Source: UBA2040 sp002384725
Lineage (GTDB): Bacteria; Bacteroidota; Bacteroidia; Flavobacteriales_D; Crocinitomicaceae
Length of the DNA: 64,000 nt
NCBI GenBank assembly: GCA_963926475.1
Contig: CAWUXE010000001.1
Span: 91,857 to 155,856 of the forward strand
Direction: 5' to 3'
Part shown: positions 52,152 through 60,358 of the stretch, piece after piece
How positions within the stretch are numbered: the first letter of the stretch is position 1
Layout of the letters: every line of letters begins with the position of its first letter
The notes under the pieces: generated by a model
Database searches by the model: none
What the model was told of the DNA's origin: nothing
What the model saw: the letters and a program-made list of their open reading frames with translations, nothing else
Position numbers and translations under genes: made by a program

Positions 52152-52440
52152 TTACCAACCCAAGCGCTGTTTCAATTCTGGAAAAGACGATCGACTAATT
52201 GGCAAACGTACGCCACTCGTTAAAACTACCTGATACCTGCTTTTCAATGGGTTCAATACTTTGGATTCGATAAATTGCAATGATACTCAATCGATGAGTG
52301 CGAACAAATAAAGAACTGTATAGGGTTTTCTCATAATGAGACATCTTCTGTTTCTTAACGTGACGGTATCTTCCGTATGCAATTTTACGTAATCATCATA
52401 CGCTTCAATCTGAAACAAATCTGCAATTATTCTTTAAAAC
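52152..52440 (-). pseudogene. decayed LytTR DNA-binding domain (response regulator fragment)
   Basis: Reading the minus strand from about 52440, one frame gives DLFQIEAYDDYVKLHTEDTV, matching the start of a LytTR domain. A second frame then gives SSLFVRTHRLSIIAIYRIQS and a third gives VVLTSGVRLPISRSSFPELK ending in QRLGW and a stop. These are consecutive parts of one LytTR domain, joined by at least two frameshifts, and the N-terminal receiver is gone. Only the C-terminal domain remains. It lies between purE and the hppD terminator and carries no intact long frame. Confidence 0.85.
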
Positions 52441-52477
52441 TATTCCTGGTTTATCGGTGAACAGTATTTTCTAATCA

Positions 52478-52516
52478 AAAAAGGGATTCGCATGAAACCA
52501 CGAACCCCTTTTTTAG
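52478..52516 (-). terminator. intrinsic terminator of hppD/hmgA unit
   Basis: On the plus strand AAAAAAGGGATTCG (52478-52491) pairs with CGAACCCCTTTTTT (52503-52516) across an 11-nt loop with one bulge. The flanking runs give a T-run in both directions. It follows hppD on the minus strand by 17 nt. Confidence 0.85.
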
Positions 52517-52532
52517 TTTATTAATTCGTTAA

Positions 52533-53705
52533 TTATAACGTACCTCTTTTCTCTTGTTCTCTTTCGATGCTTTCGAATAGTGCCTTAAAGTTTCCTGCTC
52601 CAAAACCTCTGGCCCCCATTCTCTGTATGATTTCAAAGAAAAGTGTTGGACGATCTTCAATAGGTTTCGTGAAGATTTGAAGCAAGTATCCTTCTTCATC
52701 CGCATCAATCATGATTCCCAAACTTTTCAGTTTTTCGATATCTTCTTTCAGCTCATGGCTATGATCTGCCAATCTTCCTGGAACCGCTTTGTAATATTCT
52801 TCTGGAGGTGTAGATAAAAACTCAATTCCTCTCGATCGAAGTTCGCTTACCGTTGTAATGATGTCATCCGTTGCAATAGCAATATGTTGAACTCCTGGAC
52901 CATTATAAAAGTCTAAATACTCTTCAATTTGAGATTTTTTAATTCCTTCTGCAGGTTCATTAATTGGAAATTTAATTCGTCCATTTCCATTACTCATCAC
53001 CTTACTCATCAAAGCCGAATATTCAGTCGTAATTTGCTTGTCATCGAAGGATAGGAAATTTACAAATCCCATAACATCTTCATACCATTTCACCCAAATA
53101 TTCATTTCATTCCAACCTACATTACCTACCATGTGGTCAATGAATTTTAATCCAGTTGGTTCAGGAGCATAATCAGATTCCCATTTTTCATATCCTGGTA
53201 AAAATGCACCCTTGTAGTTCTTGCGCTCCACAAACATGTGTACTGTTTCTCCATAGGTATAGATTCCTGCTCTTACTACTTCACCGTATTCGTCTTTTTC
53301 AACGGTTGGCTCCATATACGATTTAGCTCCTCTTTTAGTAGTCTCTTCCCAAGATTTCTTGGCGTCATCTACCCATAGCGCAATAATCTTTACACCGTCA
53401 CCGTGTTTAGCATGGTGATCGTTCATCCAAGATGTTGAATTAAGAGGAGTTGTAAGGACTATTCTAATTTTATCTTGTTTTAATACGTAAGAAGCATAGT
53501 CTTTACATCCCGTTTCCAATCCTTTATATGCATGTGATTGAAATCCAAATGCAGTTTTGTAAAAGTGAGCTGCTTGTTTGGCATTTCCCACTATCAATTC
53601 AACATAATCTGTTCCTAAAAGAGGTAAGAAGTCTTGTGCTCCCTCGAATATTTTTTCTAATCCGTATTCTACGTTTTTGATATCTTTTTTTGTTTCTGTT
53701 GACAT
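52533..53705 (-). CDS. hppD: 4-hydroxyphenylpyruvate dioxygenase
   Basis: A 390-residue VOC-fold non-haem iron dioxygenase that converts 4-hydroxyphenylpyruvate to homogentisate. Both domains are present: N-terminal TDYVELIVGNAKQAAHFY, and C-terminal LKFIDHMVGNV with the metal His, GVQHIAIATDDII with the second His, and FFEIIQR with the third ligand Glu. It lies 13 nt after hmgA on the minus strand, so the two act in sequence in tyrosine degradation. A terminator follows. A fumarylacetoacetase gene is not in the window. Confidence 0.95.
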   Translation of the reverse strand: MSTETKKDIKNVEYGLEKIFEGAQDFLPLLGTDYVELIVGNAKQAAHFYKTAFGFQSHAYKGLETGCKDYASYVLKQDKIRIVLTTPLNSTSWMNDHHAKHGDGVKIIALWVDDAKKSWEETTKRGAKSYMEPTVEKDEYGEVVRAGIYTYGETVHMFVERKNYKGAFLPGYEKWESDYAPEPTGLKFIDHMVGNVGWNEMNIWVKWYEDVMGFVNFLSFDDKQITTEYSALMSKVMSNGNGRIKFPINEPAEGIKKSQIEEYLDFYNGPGVQHIAIATDDIITTVSELRSRGIEFLSTPPEEYYKAVPGRLADHSHELKEDIEKLKSLGIMIDADEEGYLLQIFTKPIEDRPTLFFEIIQRMGARGFGAGNFKALFESIEREQEKRGTL

Positions 53706-53718
53706 AATCCTATGGTTT

Positions 53719-54882
53719 TTAGTCTTTAAATAACCAGCTTGTCACATATGACTCATCTTGCAAGTCAACAGCTGCTTGTGTTAATTTAAGTGGTTTAAAT
53801 GTGTCCACCATCACGGCTAATTCTTCAGTATCTTTCTGCCCGATGCTTCTTTCATATGCGCCTGGGTGCGGTCCGTGAGGAGTTCCACCTGGGTGCAAAG
53901 AAATAAAGCCTTGTTCTACATGATTTCGACTCATGAAATCTCCAGCTACATAATACAATAGCTCATCTGAATCAATGTTACTGTGATTATAAGGTGCAGG
54001 AATTGACTTTGGGTGATAATCGTACAACCTTGGAACAAAAGAACAAACAACAAAGTTGAAAGCCTCAAATTGTTGGTGAACGGGAGGCGGCTGATGCACA
54101 CGACCTGTTATCGGTTCAAAATCATGTATAGAAATGGCATATGGGAAATTATACCCATCCCATCCCACGACATCAAACGGATGCGAAGCATACACCAATT
54201 CGTGCAAATGGTTCTCTTTTTTAATTTTAATGGTAAAATCACCTTTCTCGATATGCGTTTCTAATTTGCTTGGTGCCCGCATATCTCTTTCGCAAAACGG
54301 CGAATGTTCAAGTAATTGCCCAAAATCGTTTCTGTATCTTTTAGGAGTAACTATTGGCGAGAAAGATTCAATTATAAACAAGCGATTGTCACTTGAATCA
54401 AATTCTATCTGATAGATTATTCCGCGAGGGATTACTAAATAATCGCCGTAAGAAAATGTAATATTCCCCACCAAAGTCTTAAGTGTACCTGAACCTTTGT
54501 GAATAAAAATCACTTCATCAGCATCGGCATTCTTATAAAAATATTTTGTTAAAGATTCTGTTGGTGCAGCACAGGCAATATTTACATCGTTGTTGAATAA
54601 TAAAATTTGACGACTCTCTAAAAAGTCAGCTTTCGGTGCAACATTCATTCCCTTCAACATTCGGGCAGAAATATTTTTATCTACTGCAGGTATGGGTGAA
54701 ATGTCTTTTGCTTCGCTTACACTTTTCACTTGTGTTGGCGGAAAATGATGGTATAATAAAGAAGAGAATCCATGAAATCCTTCTGTACCAAATAATTGTT
54801 CGTGAAAAATTCCACCTTCTGGACGTTCAAATACAGTATGGCGTTTATGAGGAATCTTTCCTAATGTATGATAAAATGGCAT
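53719..54882 (-). CDS. hmgA: homogentisate 1,2-dioxygenase
   Basis: A 387-residue dioxygenase that opens the ring of homogentisate to maleylacetoacetate. It has the family start YHTLGKIPHKRHTVFE, and a cupin region with SYGDYLVIPRG; the iron-binding area includes FMSRNHVEQGFISLHPGGTPHGPHPGA with the His residues and Glu expected as ligands. It is upstream of hppD in the same minus-strand unit, so the pathway order is reversed on the DNA. An exact promoter element lies 121 nt upstream at 55004-55011. Confidence 0.95.
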   Translation of the reverse strand: MPFYHTLGKIPHKRHTVFERPEGGIFHEQLFGTEGFHGFSSLLYHHFPPTQVKSVSEAKDISPIPAVDKNISARMLKGMNVAPKADFLESRQILLFNNDVNIACAAPTESLTKYFYKNADADEVIFIHKGSGTLKTLVGNITFSYGDYLVIPRGIIYQIEFDSSDNRLFIIESFSPIVTPKRYRNDFGQLLEHSPFCERDMRAPSKLETHIEKGDFTIKIKKENHLHELVYASHPFDVVGWDGYNFPYAISIHDFEPITGRVHQPPPVHQQFEAFNFVVCSFVPRLYDYHPKSIPAPYNHSNIDSDELLYYVAGDFMSRNHVEQGFISLHPGGTPHGPHPGAYERSIGQKDTEELAVMVDTFKPLKLTQAAVDLQDESYVTSWLFKD

Positions 54883-55003
54883 ATAAAATTGTGTTTTAAA
54901 ATGAATAAATATTGTTCCAAATACAACCTTATCACTCAGGACTTCTCTTGATCAGGTAATTCAACAATATTCTTAACTCAACCCACATAAAGTCGTTTTA
55001 CAC

Positions 55004-55011
55004 AAAGATAA
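55004..55011 (-). promoter_or_regulatory. -7 promoter element TATCTTTG, candidate for hmgA
   Basis: On the minus strand TATCTTTG matches TAnnTTTG. It is 121 nt from the hmgA ATG, implying a leader longer than in other genes of this window, with room for regulation. The assignment is uncertain. Confidence 0.35.
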
Positions 55012-55089
55012 TCAATCTTTGACATTTTGGAAACAGCCGATGTGTTCAAATCTTAACAGATTGAATTACTTAAAAAATGAATGATTTGA

Positions 55090-55097
55090 TAACTTTG
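55090..55097 (+). promoter_or_regulatory. -7 promoter element TAACTTTG of threonine dehydrogenase gene
   Basis: TAACTTTG matches TAnnTTTG and ends 15 nt before the ATG at 55113, in the 230-nt gap that also carries the hmgA promoter on the other strand. Confidence 0.5.
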
Positions 55098-55112
55098 CTT
55101 AAAATCTTTTGA

Positions 55113-56048
55113 ATGAGGAAAATATTAGTTATTGGCGCAGGTGGACAAATTGGAACAGAATTGGTTCTAGAATTACGAAAGCGTTTTGGAAACGAAACGG
55201 TTATTGCAGCGGATGTTAAAAATGAATGCCCCGTCCATTTGGCTGGAGGTTTGTTCGAACATATGGATATCCTTGATAAAGATACCGTTCGACGATTTAT
55301 TATAGAAAATGAAGTTACTGAAGTTTATCTCCTCGCTGCTCTACTCTCTGCAACAGCTGAAAAACTTCCAGATTTTGCATGGAAATTGAACATGGAAGGT
55401 TTGTTTTCCATTCTAGATTTAGCGAAAGAAGGCCACATAAAAAAGATTTTCTGGCCAAGCTCAATTGCGGTTTTTGGTCCAACGACTCCTGCCGATAAAA
55501 CACCCCAAAGAACGATTATGGAGCCGACAACGGTGTATGGCATTTCCAAACAAGCCGGAGAAAGATGGTGCGAATATTACAGTGCTCTTCACGGAGTTGA
55601 CGTGCGAAGCATACGTTATCCAGGATTGATTTCATACACGGCATTGCCAGGCGGCGGTACCACAGATTACGCTGTCGATATATTCCATAAGGCAAAGCAA
55701 AACAAAGAATTTGAGTGTTTCCTAAACGAAGATACTCGCTTACCAATGATGTATATGGAAGACGCTATTCGCGGGACCATAGATTTAATGGAAGCGCCAT
55801 TAGAATCCGTTAAAATTCGCTCCTCTTACAATATTTCTGGAATTGATTTCACTCCGAAAGAATTATATGACGAGATAGCAAAATACATTCCGGATTTTAA
55901 AATCACTTATAAACCAGATTTCAAGCAAAAAATTGCGGACAGTTGGCCAAATTCTATTGATGATTCCGAAGCGCAAAAAGATTGGGGTTGGAAGGTGAAG
56001 TTTGACTTGGAAAGTATGGTGAAAATCATGCTCGACAATATAAACTAA
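55113..56048 (+). CDS. SDR-type L-threonine 3-dehydrogenase
   Basis: A 311-residue extended short-chain dehydrogenase. It has the NAD loop VIGAGGQIGTEL at the N-terminus and the catalytic YGISKQAGE (Tyr-x3-Lys). The AALLSATAEKLPDFAWKLNMEG, PSSIAVFGPTTPAD and SIRYPGLISYTALPGGGTTDYA signatures are typical of the SDR threonine dehydrogenase, which makes 2-amino-3-ketobutyrate; the family differs from the zinc MDR-type Tdh. Kbl is not in the window, so the pathway may finish elsewhere. The gene diverges from hmgA. Confidence 0.88.
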   Translation: MRKILVIGAGGQIGTELVLELRKRFGNETVIAADVKNECPVHLAGGLFEHMDILDKDTVRRFIIENEVTEVYLLAALLSATAEKLPDFAWKLNMEGLFSILDLAKEGHIKKIFWPSSIAVFGPTTPADKTPQRTIMEPTTVYGISKQAGERWCEYYSALHGVDVRSIRYPGLISYTALPGGGTTDYAVDIFHKAKQNKEFECFLNEDTRLPMMYMEDAIRGTIDLMEAPLESVKIRSSYNISGIDFTPKELYDEIAKYIPDFKITYKPDFKQKIADSWPNSIDDSEAQKDWGWKVKFDLESMVKIMLDNIN

Positions 56049-56150
56049 CCATAGAGACAGCCAATGGAACATTTTTTCCGTTTTTTATTTAGTTACAAAA
56101 AGTATTTTTTGTACTTTACACCTAGTTTAGCCTTGAACAACGAAATACGC

Positions 56151-57038
56151 ATGTACTACAAAACCTTTTTTCTCTGCCTGTTCAGCTTTATTCTGTTCTC
56201 TCATCAAGCATTCTCCATGCATGGTGAAAGTTTGGCACAGGATGAAATCAAAAAATTAAATCAAAAGGACAAAAATGGCTTAAAGCAAGGCCATTGGATA
56301 TATTACGGAAAAGATCGTCCATTAGCTGGTATACCAGCTAATGGAAAAATTGAAGAGGGCGAATATGAAGATGATCGTCGCCAAGGAATTTGGATAAAAT
56401 ATCACAACGACGGAGTAACTCCAAGAATCAAAGGTACATACGTAAATAACCGCCCACAAGGATATTATCAAAAAACACATCCGAACGGAAAAGTTAAAGA
56501 AGAAGGAACATTTATTCGCAATGCATACCGTGATTCGTTAAAACGATACCATGAAAATGGTGTTATTGAGTTTGCTGTGAATTATAATGAAAATGGACGT
56601 GAGGAAGGTACGGTAAGGTATTATTATCCCAACGACCAATTAGAATTTGAATACACCGCTGAGAACGGTAAGCCAAATGGAAAAGCTACCCGTTATTATG
56701 AAAATGGTGATGTGAAAGAATTAATTGAATACGATGTTGACGGCAGAGTAATTAGCTCTATTCTTAAAGAAATGGTTCAACCTACTGTTGATGTCAAAGA
56801 CCCAGGAGCGTCCAAAGAAAAAGCCCCCTTTGTCTCTCGTCCCCGAACGAAAGGAGCAAAATTTATTCCCAATGGTTATAACAAATGCTACAACGAAAAC
56901 GACGAAATTTGGCAAGATGGTGAATTTAGAAACGGTCAATTGAGGGACGGTAAAATCTACATCTACGATTCTGATGGGATTCTTTTGAAAGTAAAAGTTT
57001 ATAAACAAGGAGTCTACCATTCCGACGGTCAACTCTAA
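56151..57038 (+). CDS. secreted protein with YwqK/MORN-type repeats
   Basis: From the ATG at 56151 a signal peptide (FFLCLFSFILFSHQAFS) is followed by about 270 residues with repeated units such as GEYEDDRRQGIWIKYHNDG, and RPQGYYQKTHPNGKVKEEG, about 20 residues each. The repeats end around residue 195, then a shorter tail with a further degenerate unit. The frame is open upstream to 56064 but the longer start places the signal peptide internally. These repeats occur in antitoxin-like and surface proteins of the lineage. A similar small lipoprotein lies at 35622. Function unknown. Confidence 0.7.
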   Translation: MYYKTFFLCLFSFILFSHQAFSMHGESLAQDEIKKLNQKDKNGLKQGHWIYYGKDRPLAGIPANGKIEEGEYEDDRRQGIWIKYHNDGVTPRIKGTYVNNRPQGYYQKTHPNGKVKEEGTFIRNAYRDSLKRYHENGVIEFAVNYNENGREEGTVRYYYPNDQLEFEYTAENGKPNGKATRYYENGDVKELIEYDVDGRVISSILKEMVQPTVDVKDPGASKEKAPFVSRPRTKGAKFIPNGYNKCYNENDEIWQDGEFRNGQLRDGKIYIYDSDGILLKVKVYKQGVYHSDGQL

Positions 57039-57050
57039 TTATATACAGAA

Positions 57051-57080
57051 AAAGAAAGACTCAATTAGAGTCTTTCTTTT
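57051..57080 (+). terminator. hairpin terminator immediately before deoC
   Basis: AAAGAAAGACTC (57051-57062) pairs perfectly with GAGTCTTTCTTT (57068-57079) across a 5-nt loop, then one more T. It ends the repeat-protein gene, but its 3' arm ends only 10 nt from the deoC ATG. The 3' arm also contains TTCTTTTG (57074-57081), one base from the TAnnTTTG consensus. Confidence 0.75.
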
Positions 57081-57089
57081 GACAATAAG

Positions 57090-58007
57090 ATGACGAAAAA
57101 ATCAAACTCGATATACGATGTTCTTGCGCAATCTCCATCAGTGGACAAAGTTGGAGTGGAAGAAAGAACGACTCGTTTTCAAACACGAAGTATCAAAAAT
57201 GAGGCGAAATGGCAAGGGTTAAATATGGTCCTAAATATGATTGACCTCACTACTTTGGAAGGGAAAGATACACCAGGAAAAGTACGACAAATGTGTTACA
57301 AAGCACATCATCTTCACGATTCTTTGGAAGGTTTGCCATCGGTAGCTGCGGTTTGCGTTTATCCGTCTATGGTTAAATTGGCCAAGGATGAATTAAAAGG
57401 AACCGATGTAAAAGTGGCTTCCGTTTCAACCGCCTTTCCTAGTGGACAAGCACCTCATTCTGTAAAAATTGATGACACGAAGTTTGCCGTAGATTCGGGT
57501 GCCGATGAAATCGATATGGTCATTTCAAGAGGCAAGTTTTTAGCAGGAGATTATCAATTTGTATTCGATGAAATCGCATCCATTAAAGAAGCTTGTGGAA
57601 AAGCTCGACTCAAAGTGATTTTAGAAACAGGTGAACTTTCGACCTTAGATAACGTCAGAAAAGCCAGCGATTTGGCCATTCATGCTGGAGCAGACTTTAT
57701 AAAAACTTCAACTGGTAAAATTCAACCAGCGGCTACTATGCCAGTGACCTACACCATGCTTCAAGCCATACGAGATCATTATTTGGCAACGGGTAAAATG
57801 GTAGGTATGAAACCTGCAGGTGGGGTATCTAATTCTAAATTGGCTTTGCATTATCTAGTAATGGTGAAAGAAACTTTAGGCGAGGATTGGCTCAATAATA
57901 CCTATTTTAGATTTGGAGCCAGCAGTCTGGCAAATGACGTTCTAATGCAGATGGTGAAAGCAAAAACAGGACATTATTCATCCGCAGATTATTTTTCAAT
58001 TGATTAA
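57090..58007 (+). CDS. deoC: deoxyribose-phosphate aldolase
   Basis: A 305-residue class I aldolase that splits 2-deoxyribose-5-phosphate into glyceraldehyde-3-phosphate and acetaldehyde. The Schiff-base Lys is in ADFIKTSTGKI; EIDMVISRGKFL, LKVILETGEL and MKPAGGVSN are conserved. The longer N-terminal extension (residues 1-50) is typical of this branch. The next two genes encode a full ALDH and a short ALDH-like protein, 2 and 12 nt apart, which fits acetaldehyde removal. A PNP gene elsewhere in the window can feed the pathway. Confidence 0.94.
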   Translation: MTKKSNSIYDVLAQSPSVDKVGVEERTTRFQTRSIKNEAKWQGLNMVLNMIDLTTLEGKDTPGKVRQMCYKAHHLHDSLEGLPSVAAVCVYPSMVKLAKDELKGTDVKVASVSTAFPSGQAPHSVKIDDTKFAVDSGADEIDMVISRGKFLAGDYQFVFDEIASIKEACGKARLKVILETGELSTLDNVRKASDLAIHAGADFIKTSTGKIQPAATMPVTYTMLQAIRDHYLATGKMVGMKPAGGVSNSKLALHYLVMVKETLGEDWLNNTYFRFGASSLANDVLMQMVKAKTGHYSSADYFSID

Positions 58008-58009
58008 TC

Positions 58010-59467
58010 ATGAGTAAGAAAGAAACAACAACTTGGGATTACGCCCCAGCTCCTGAAAGCACCAAAATCGTTCAATTAAAAGAAAAGTACGACTTGTACA
58101 TCAATGGTAAATTCGTCAAGCCTTCATCCGGAAAATATTTTAAAACGATCAATCCTGCAAATGAAAAAGTCTTGGCTTCTATTGCACAAGCAAATGAAAA
58201 GGACGTGGATATTGCAGTTAAAGCTGCCCACAAAGCGTATACCTCAGTTTGGTCAAAAATGACAGGAGCTGAACGAGGGAAATATATATTTCGCATCGCG
58301 AGAATGATGCAAGAACGTTCGCGAGAATTAGCTGTAGCTGAATCCCTCGATTCGGGTAAAACTATTCGAGAGGCTCGTGATATTGACATTCCCTTGGCGT
58401 GTAATCACTTCTTTTATTACGCAGGTTGGGCCGATAAATTGGACGAAGCTTTTCCTGGACGAAAACCAAAATCATTGGGCGTGGCAGGACAAATAATTCC
58501 GTGGAACTTCCCAATGTTAATGGCGGCATGGAAAATTGCTCCGGCATTAGCAACGGGAAATACGGTTGTCATTAAACCAGCTGAAACGACTTCGTTGACC
58601 ATGATGATTCTTGCTGAAATAATTCACGAATCTGGACTGCCAGCTGGCGTTGTAAACATCGTTGCAGGATACGGAGACACAGGAGCTGCGATAGTCAATC
58701 ACCCCGATGTAAATAAAATTGCCTTTACCGGTTCAACTGGCGTTGGTAAATTGATTCAGAAATCTTTGGCCGGAACAGAAAAGAAATTGACTTTAGAATT
58801 GGGAGGTAAATCTGCGAATATTATTTTCGACGATGCTCCACTTGATCAGGCTGTTGAAGGAATTGTTAATGGTATTTTCTTTAACCAGGGTCATGTTTGT
58901 TGTGCAGGTTCTCGCCTATTCGTTCAAGAATCTGTCGCCGACAAGGTAATTGATAAATTAAAATTCAGAATGGAATCACTTATCGTTGGTGATCCGATTG
59001 ATAAGAACACAGATATCGGAGCAATAAACTCCAAAGAACAATACGATACTATCCAGAAATATTTAAAAATTGGAAAAGACGAAGGATGTGATATATATCA
59101 ATCGCCTTGCAAATTGCCGAAGAATGGATATTTCATGCCACCCACTTTGTTCACCGATGTGGCGCAATCCAATAGAATCGTACAAGAAGAAATTTTTGGT
59201 CCAGTTTTAACAATTCAGACTTTTAGAACGATAGATGAAGTTATTCAGAAAGCGAATAATTCGCCCTATGGATTAGCTGCTGGAGTTTGGACGGATAAAG
59301 GATCGCGCATTTTCAACTTGACCACGCAACTTCGAGCGGGAATAGTTTGGGCAAATACCTACAATAAATTCGATCCCGCTTCGCCGTTTGGTGGATACAA
59401 GGAAAGTGGATTTGGTCGAGAAGGCGGAATGCACGGTTTGGAAGGATATTTAAAATTTGATAAATAA
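58010..59467 (+). CDS. aldehyde dehydrogenase, ALDH16-like catalytic half
   Basis: A 485-residue NAD(P)-dependent aldehyde dehydrogenase with the complete machinery: NAD-binding PWNFPMLMAAWK, FTGSTGVGKLI, the Glu of LTLELGGKSANII, and Cys297 in GHVCCAGSRLF, with EEIFGPVLTI and the C-terminal GGYKESGFGREGG. The likely substrate is acetaldehyde from DeoC, whose gene ends 2 nt upstream. The gene after it is a short ALDH paralogue without a catalytic domain. Their joint length, about 777 residues, resembles ALDH16, in which such a pair is fused. Confidence 0.9.
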   Translation: MSKKETTTWDYAPAPESTKIVQLKEKYDLYINGKFVKPSSGKYFKTINPANEKVLASIAQANEKDVDIAVKAAHKAYTSVWSKMTGAERGKYIFRIARMMQERSRELAVAESLDSGKTIREARDIDIPLACNHFFYYAGWADKLDEAFPGRKPKSLGVAGQIIPWNFPMLMAAWKIAPALATGNTVVIKPAETTSLTMMILAEIIHESGLPAGVVNIVAGYGDTGAAIVNHPDVNKIAFTGSTGVGKLIQKSLAGTEKKLTLELGGKSANIIFDDAPLDQAVEGIVNGIFFNQGHVCCAGSRLFVQESVADKVIDKLKFRMESLIVGDPIDKNTDIGAINSKEQYDTIQKYLKIGKDEGCDIYQSPCKLPKNGYFMPPTLFTDVAQSNRIVQEEIFGPVLTIQTFRTIDEVIQKANNSPYGLAAGVWTDKGSRIFNLTTQLRAGIVWANTYNKFDPASPFGGYKESGFGREGGMHGLEGYLKFDK

Positions 59468-59479
59468 ACGACTGATAAA

Positions 59480-60358
59480 ATGGAACGATTAGAAGTTTTA
59501 AAAACATATAAAATATACATTGGTGGAGCTTTTCCTAGAACTGAATCTGGTCGAACTTATCCTTTGAAGGATTCGAAGGGGACACTTTTAGCGAATATGT
59601 GCTTAAGTTCTCGAAAAGACGTTCGAAATTCAGTTGTTGCAGCTCGAAAAGCTTTCGGTGGTTGGAGTTCGAAAACAGCATTCAATCGCGGACAAATTCT
59701 TTATCGTTTGGCTGAAATGATGGAAGGACGTAAAGTTCAACTTGTCGATGAATTAATCCAAATGGGTAAAACGAAACCCAATGCCGAACAAGAAGTTCTC
59801 CTATCCATTGACAGATGCATTTATTATGCCGGTTGGTGCGATAAGTATCAGGCAATTGTTAGTTCAGTAAACCCTGTATCAAGCAATCATTTCAATTTTA
59901 CGGTGGCTGAACCTACAGGTGTCGTTGGATTAATCGCTGATGAAAAATCAGGATTGATCGGACTGATTTCTATGTTATTGCCAATAATTGCAGGCGGGAA
60001 TACTTGTATCGTTTTAGCTTCGGAAACAAAAGCTATGTCGTCGATTACTTTGGCTGAATTGATTAATTCATCAGATGTTCCTGGCGGAGTGGTCAATATT
60101 TTGACAGGAAACTTAGACGAGTTAGCCCAAACATTTTCCACACATATGGACATCAATTCGCTGGCCTTATCACGTGAATCCAAGTTGATGAAAGCAATGG
60201 CTGAGAATTGCGTAAGTAACGTGAAAAGATTTTCAATATATTCCGAGAACTGGACGAAAATTGAATCACAAGGCTTAGACTTTATCGCAAGATTTCAGGA
60301 ATACAAAACAACTTGGCACCCCATTGAAAAAATAGGCGGAGCCAGTGGCGGATATTAG
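59480..60358 (+). CDS. short ALDH-like protein without catalytic domain (ALDH16 C-terminal half-like)
   Basis: A 292-residue protein that aligns with the N-terminal part of an ALDH: YKIYIGGAFPRTESGRTYPL, the SVVAARKAFGGWSSKTAFNRG helix, TVAEPTGVVGLIADEKSGL, and VPGGVVNILTG. It then departs: the FTGS loop, ELGGK Glu and the catalytic Cys are absent, and it ends in FQEYKTTWHPIEKIGG. The gene is intact, 12 nt after the full ALDH, and shows normal composition, so it is not a simple truncation. It probably works as a structural partner of the full ALDH. Confidence 0.8.
   Translation: MERLEVLKTYKIYIGGAFPRTESGRTYPLKDSKGTLLANMCLSSRKDVRNSVVAARKAFGGWSSKTAFNRGQILYRLAEMMEGRKVQLVDELIQMGKTKPNAEQEVLLSIDRCIYYAGWCDKYQAIVSSVNPVSSNHFNFTVAEPTGVVGLIADEKSGLIGLISMLLPIIAGGNTCIVLASETKAMSSITLAELINSSDVPGGVVNILTGNLDELAQTFSTHMDINSLALSRESKLMKAMAENCVSNVKRFSIYSENWTKIESQGLDFIARFQEYKTTWHPIEKIGGASGGY

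Noticed and set aside
59480..60358. short ALDH as a pseudogene
   Set aside because: The frame is intact, has normal composition, sits in operon order and ends in a conserved-looking TWHPI tail, so a real non-catalytic partner is more likely than a truncation.
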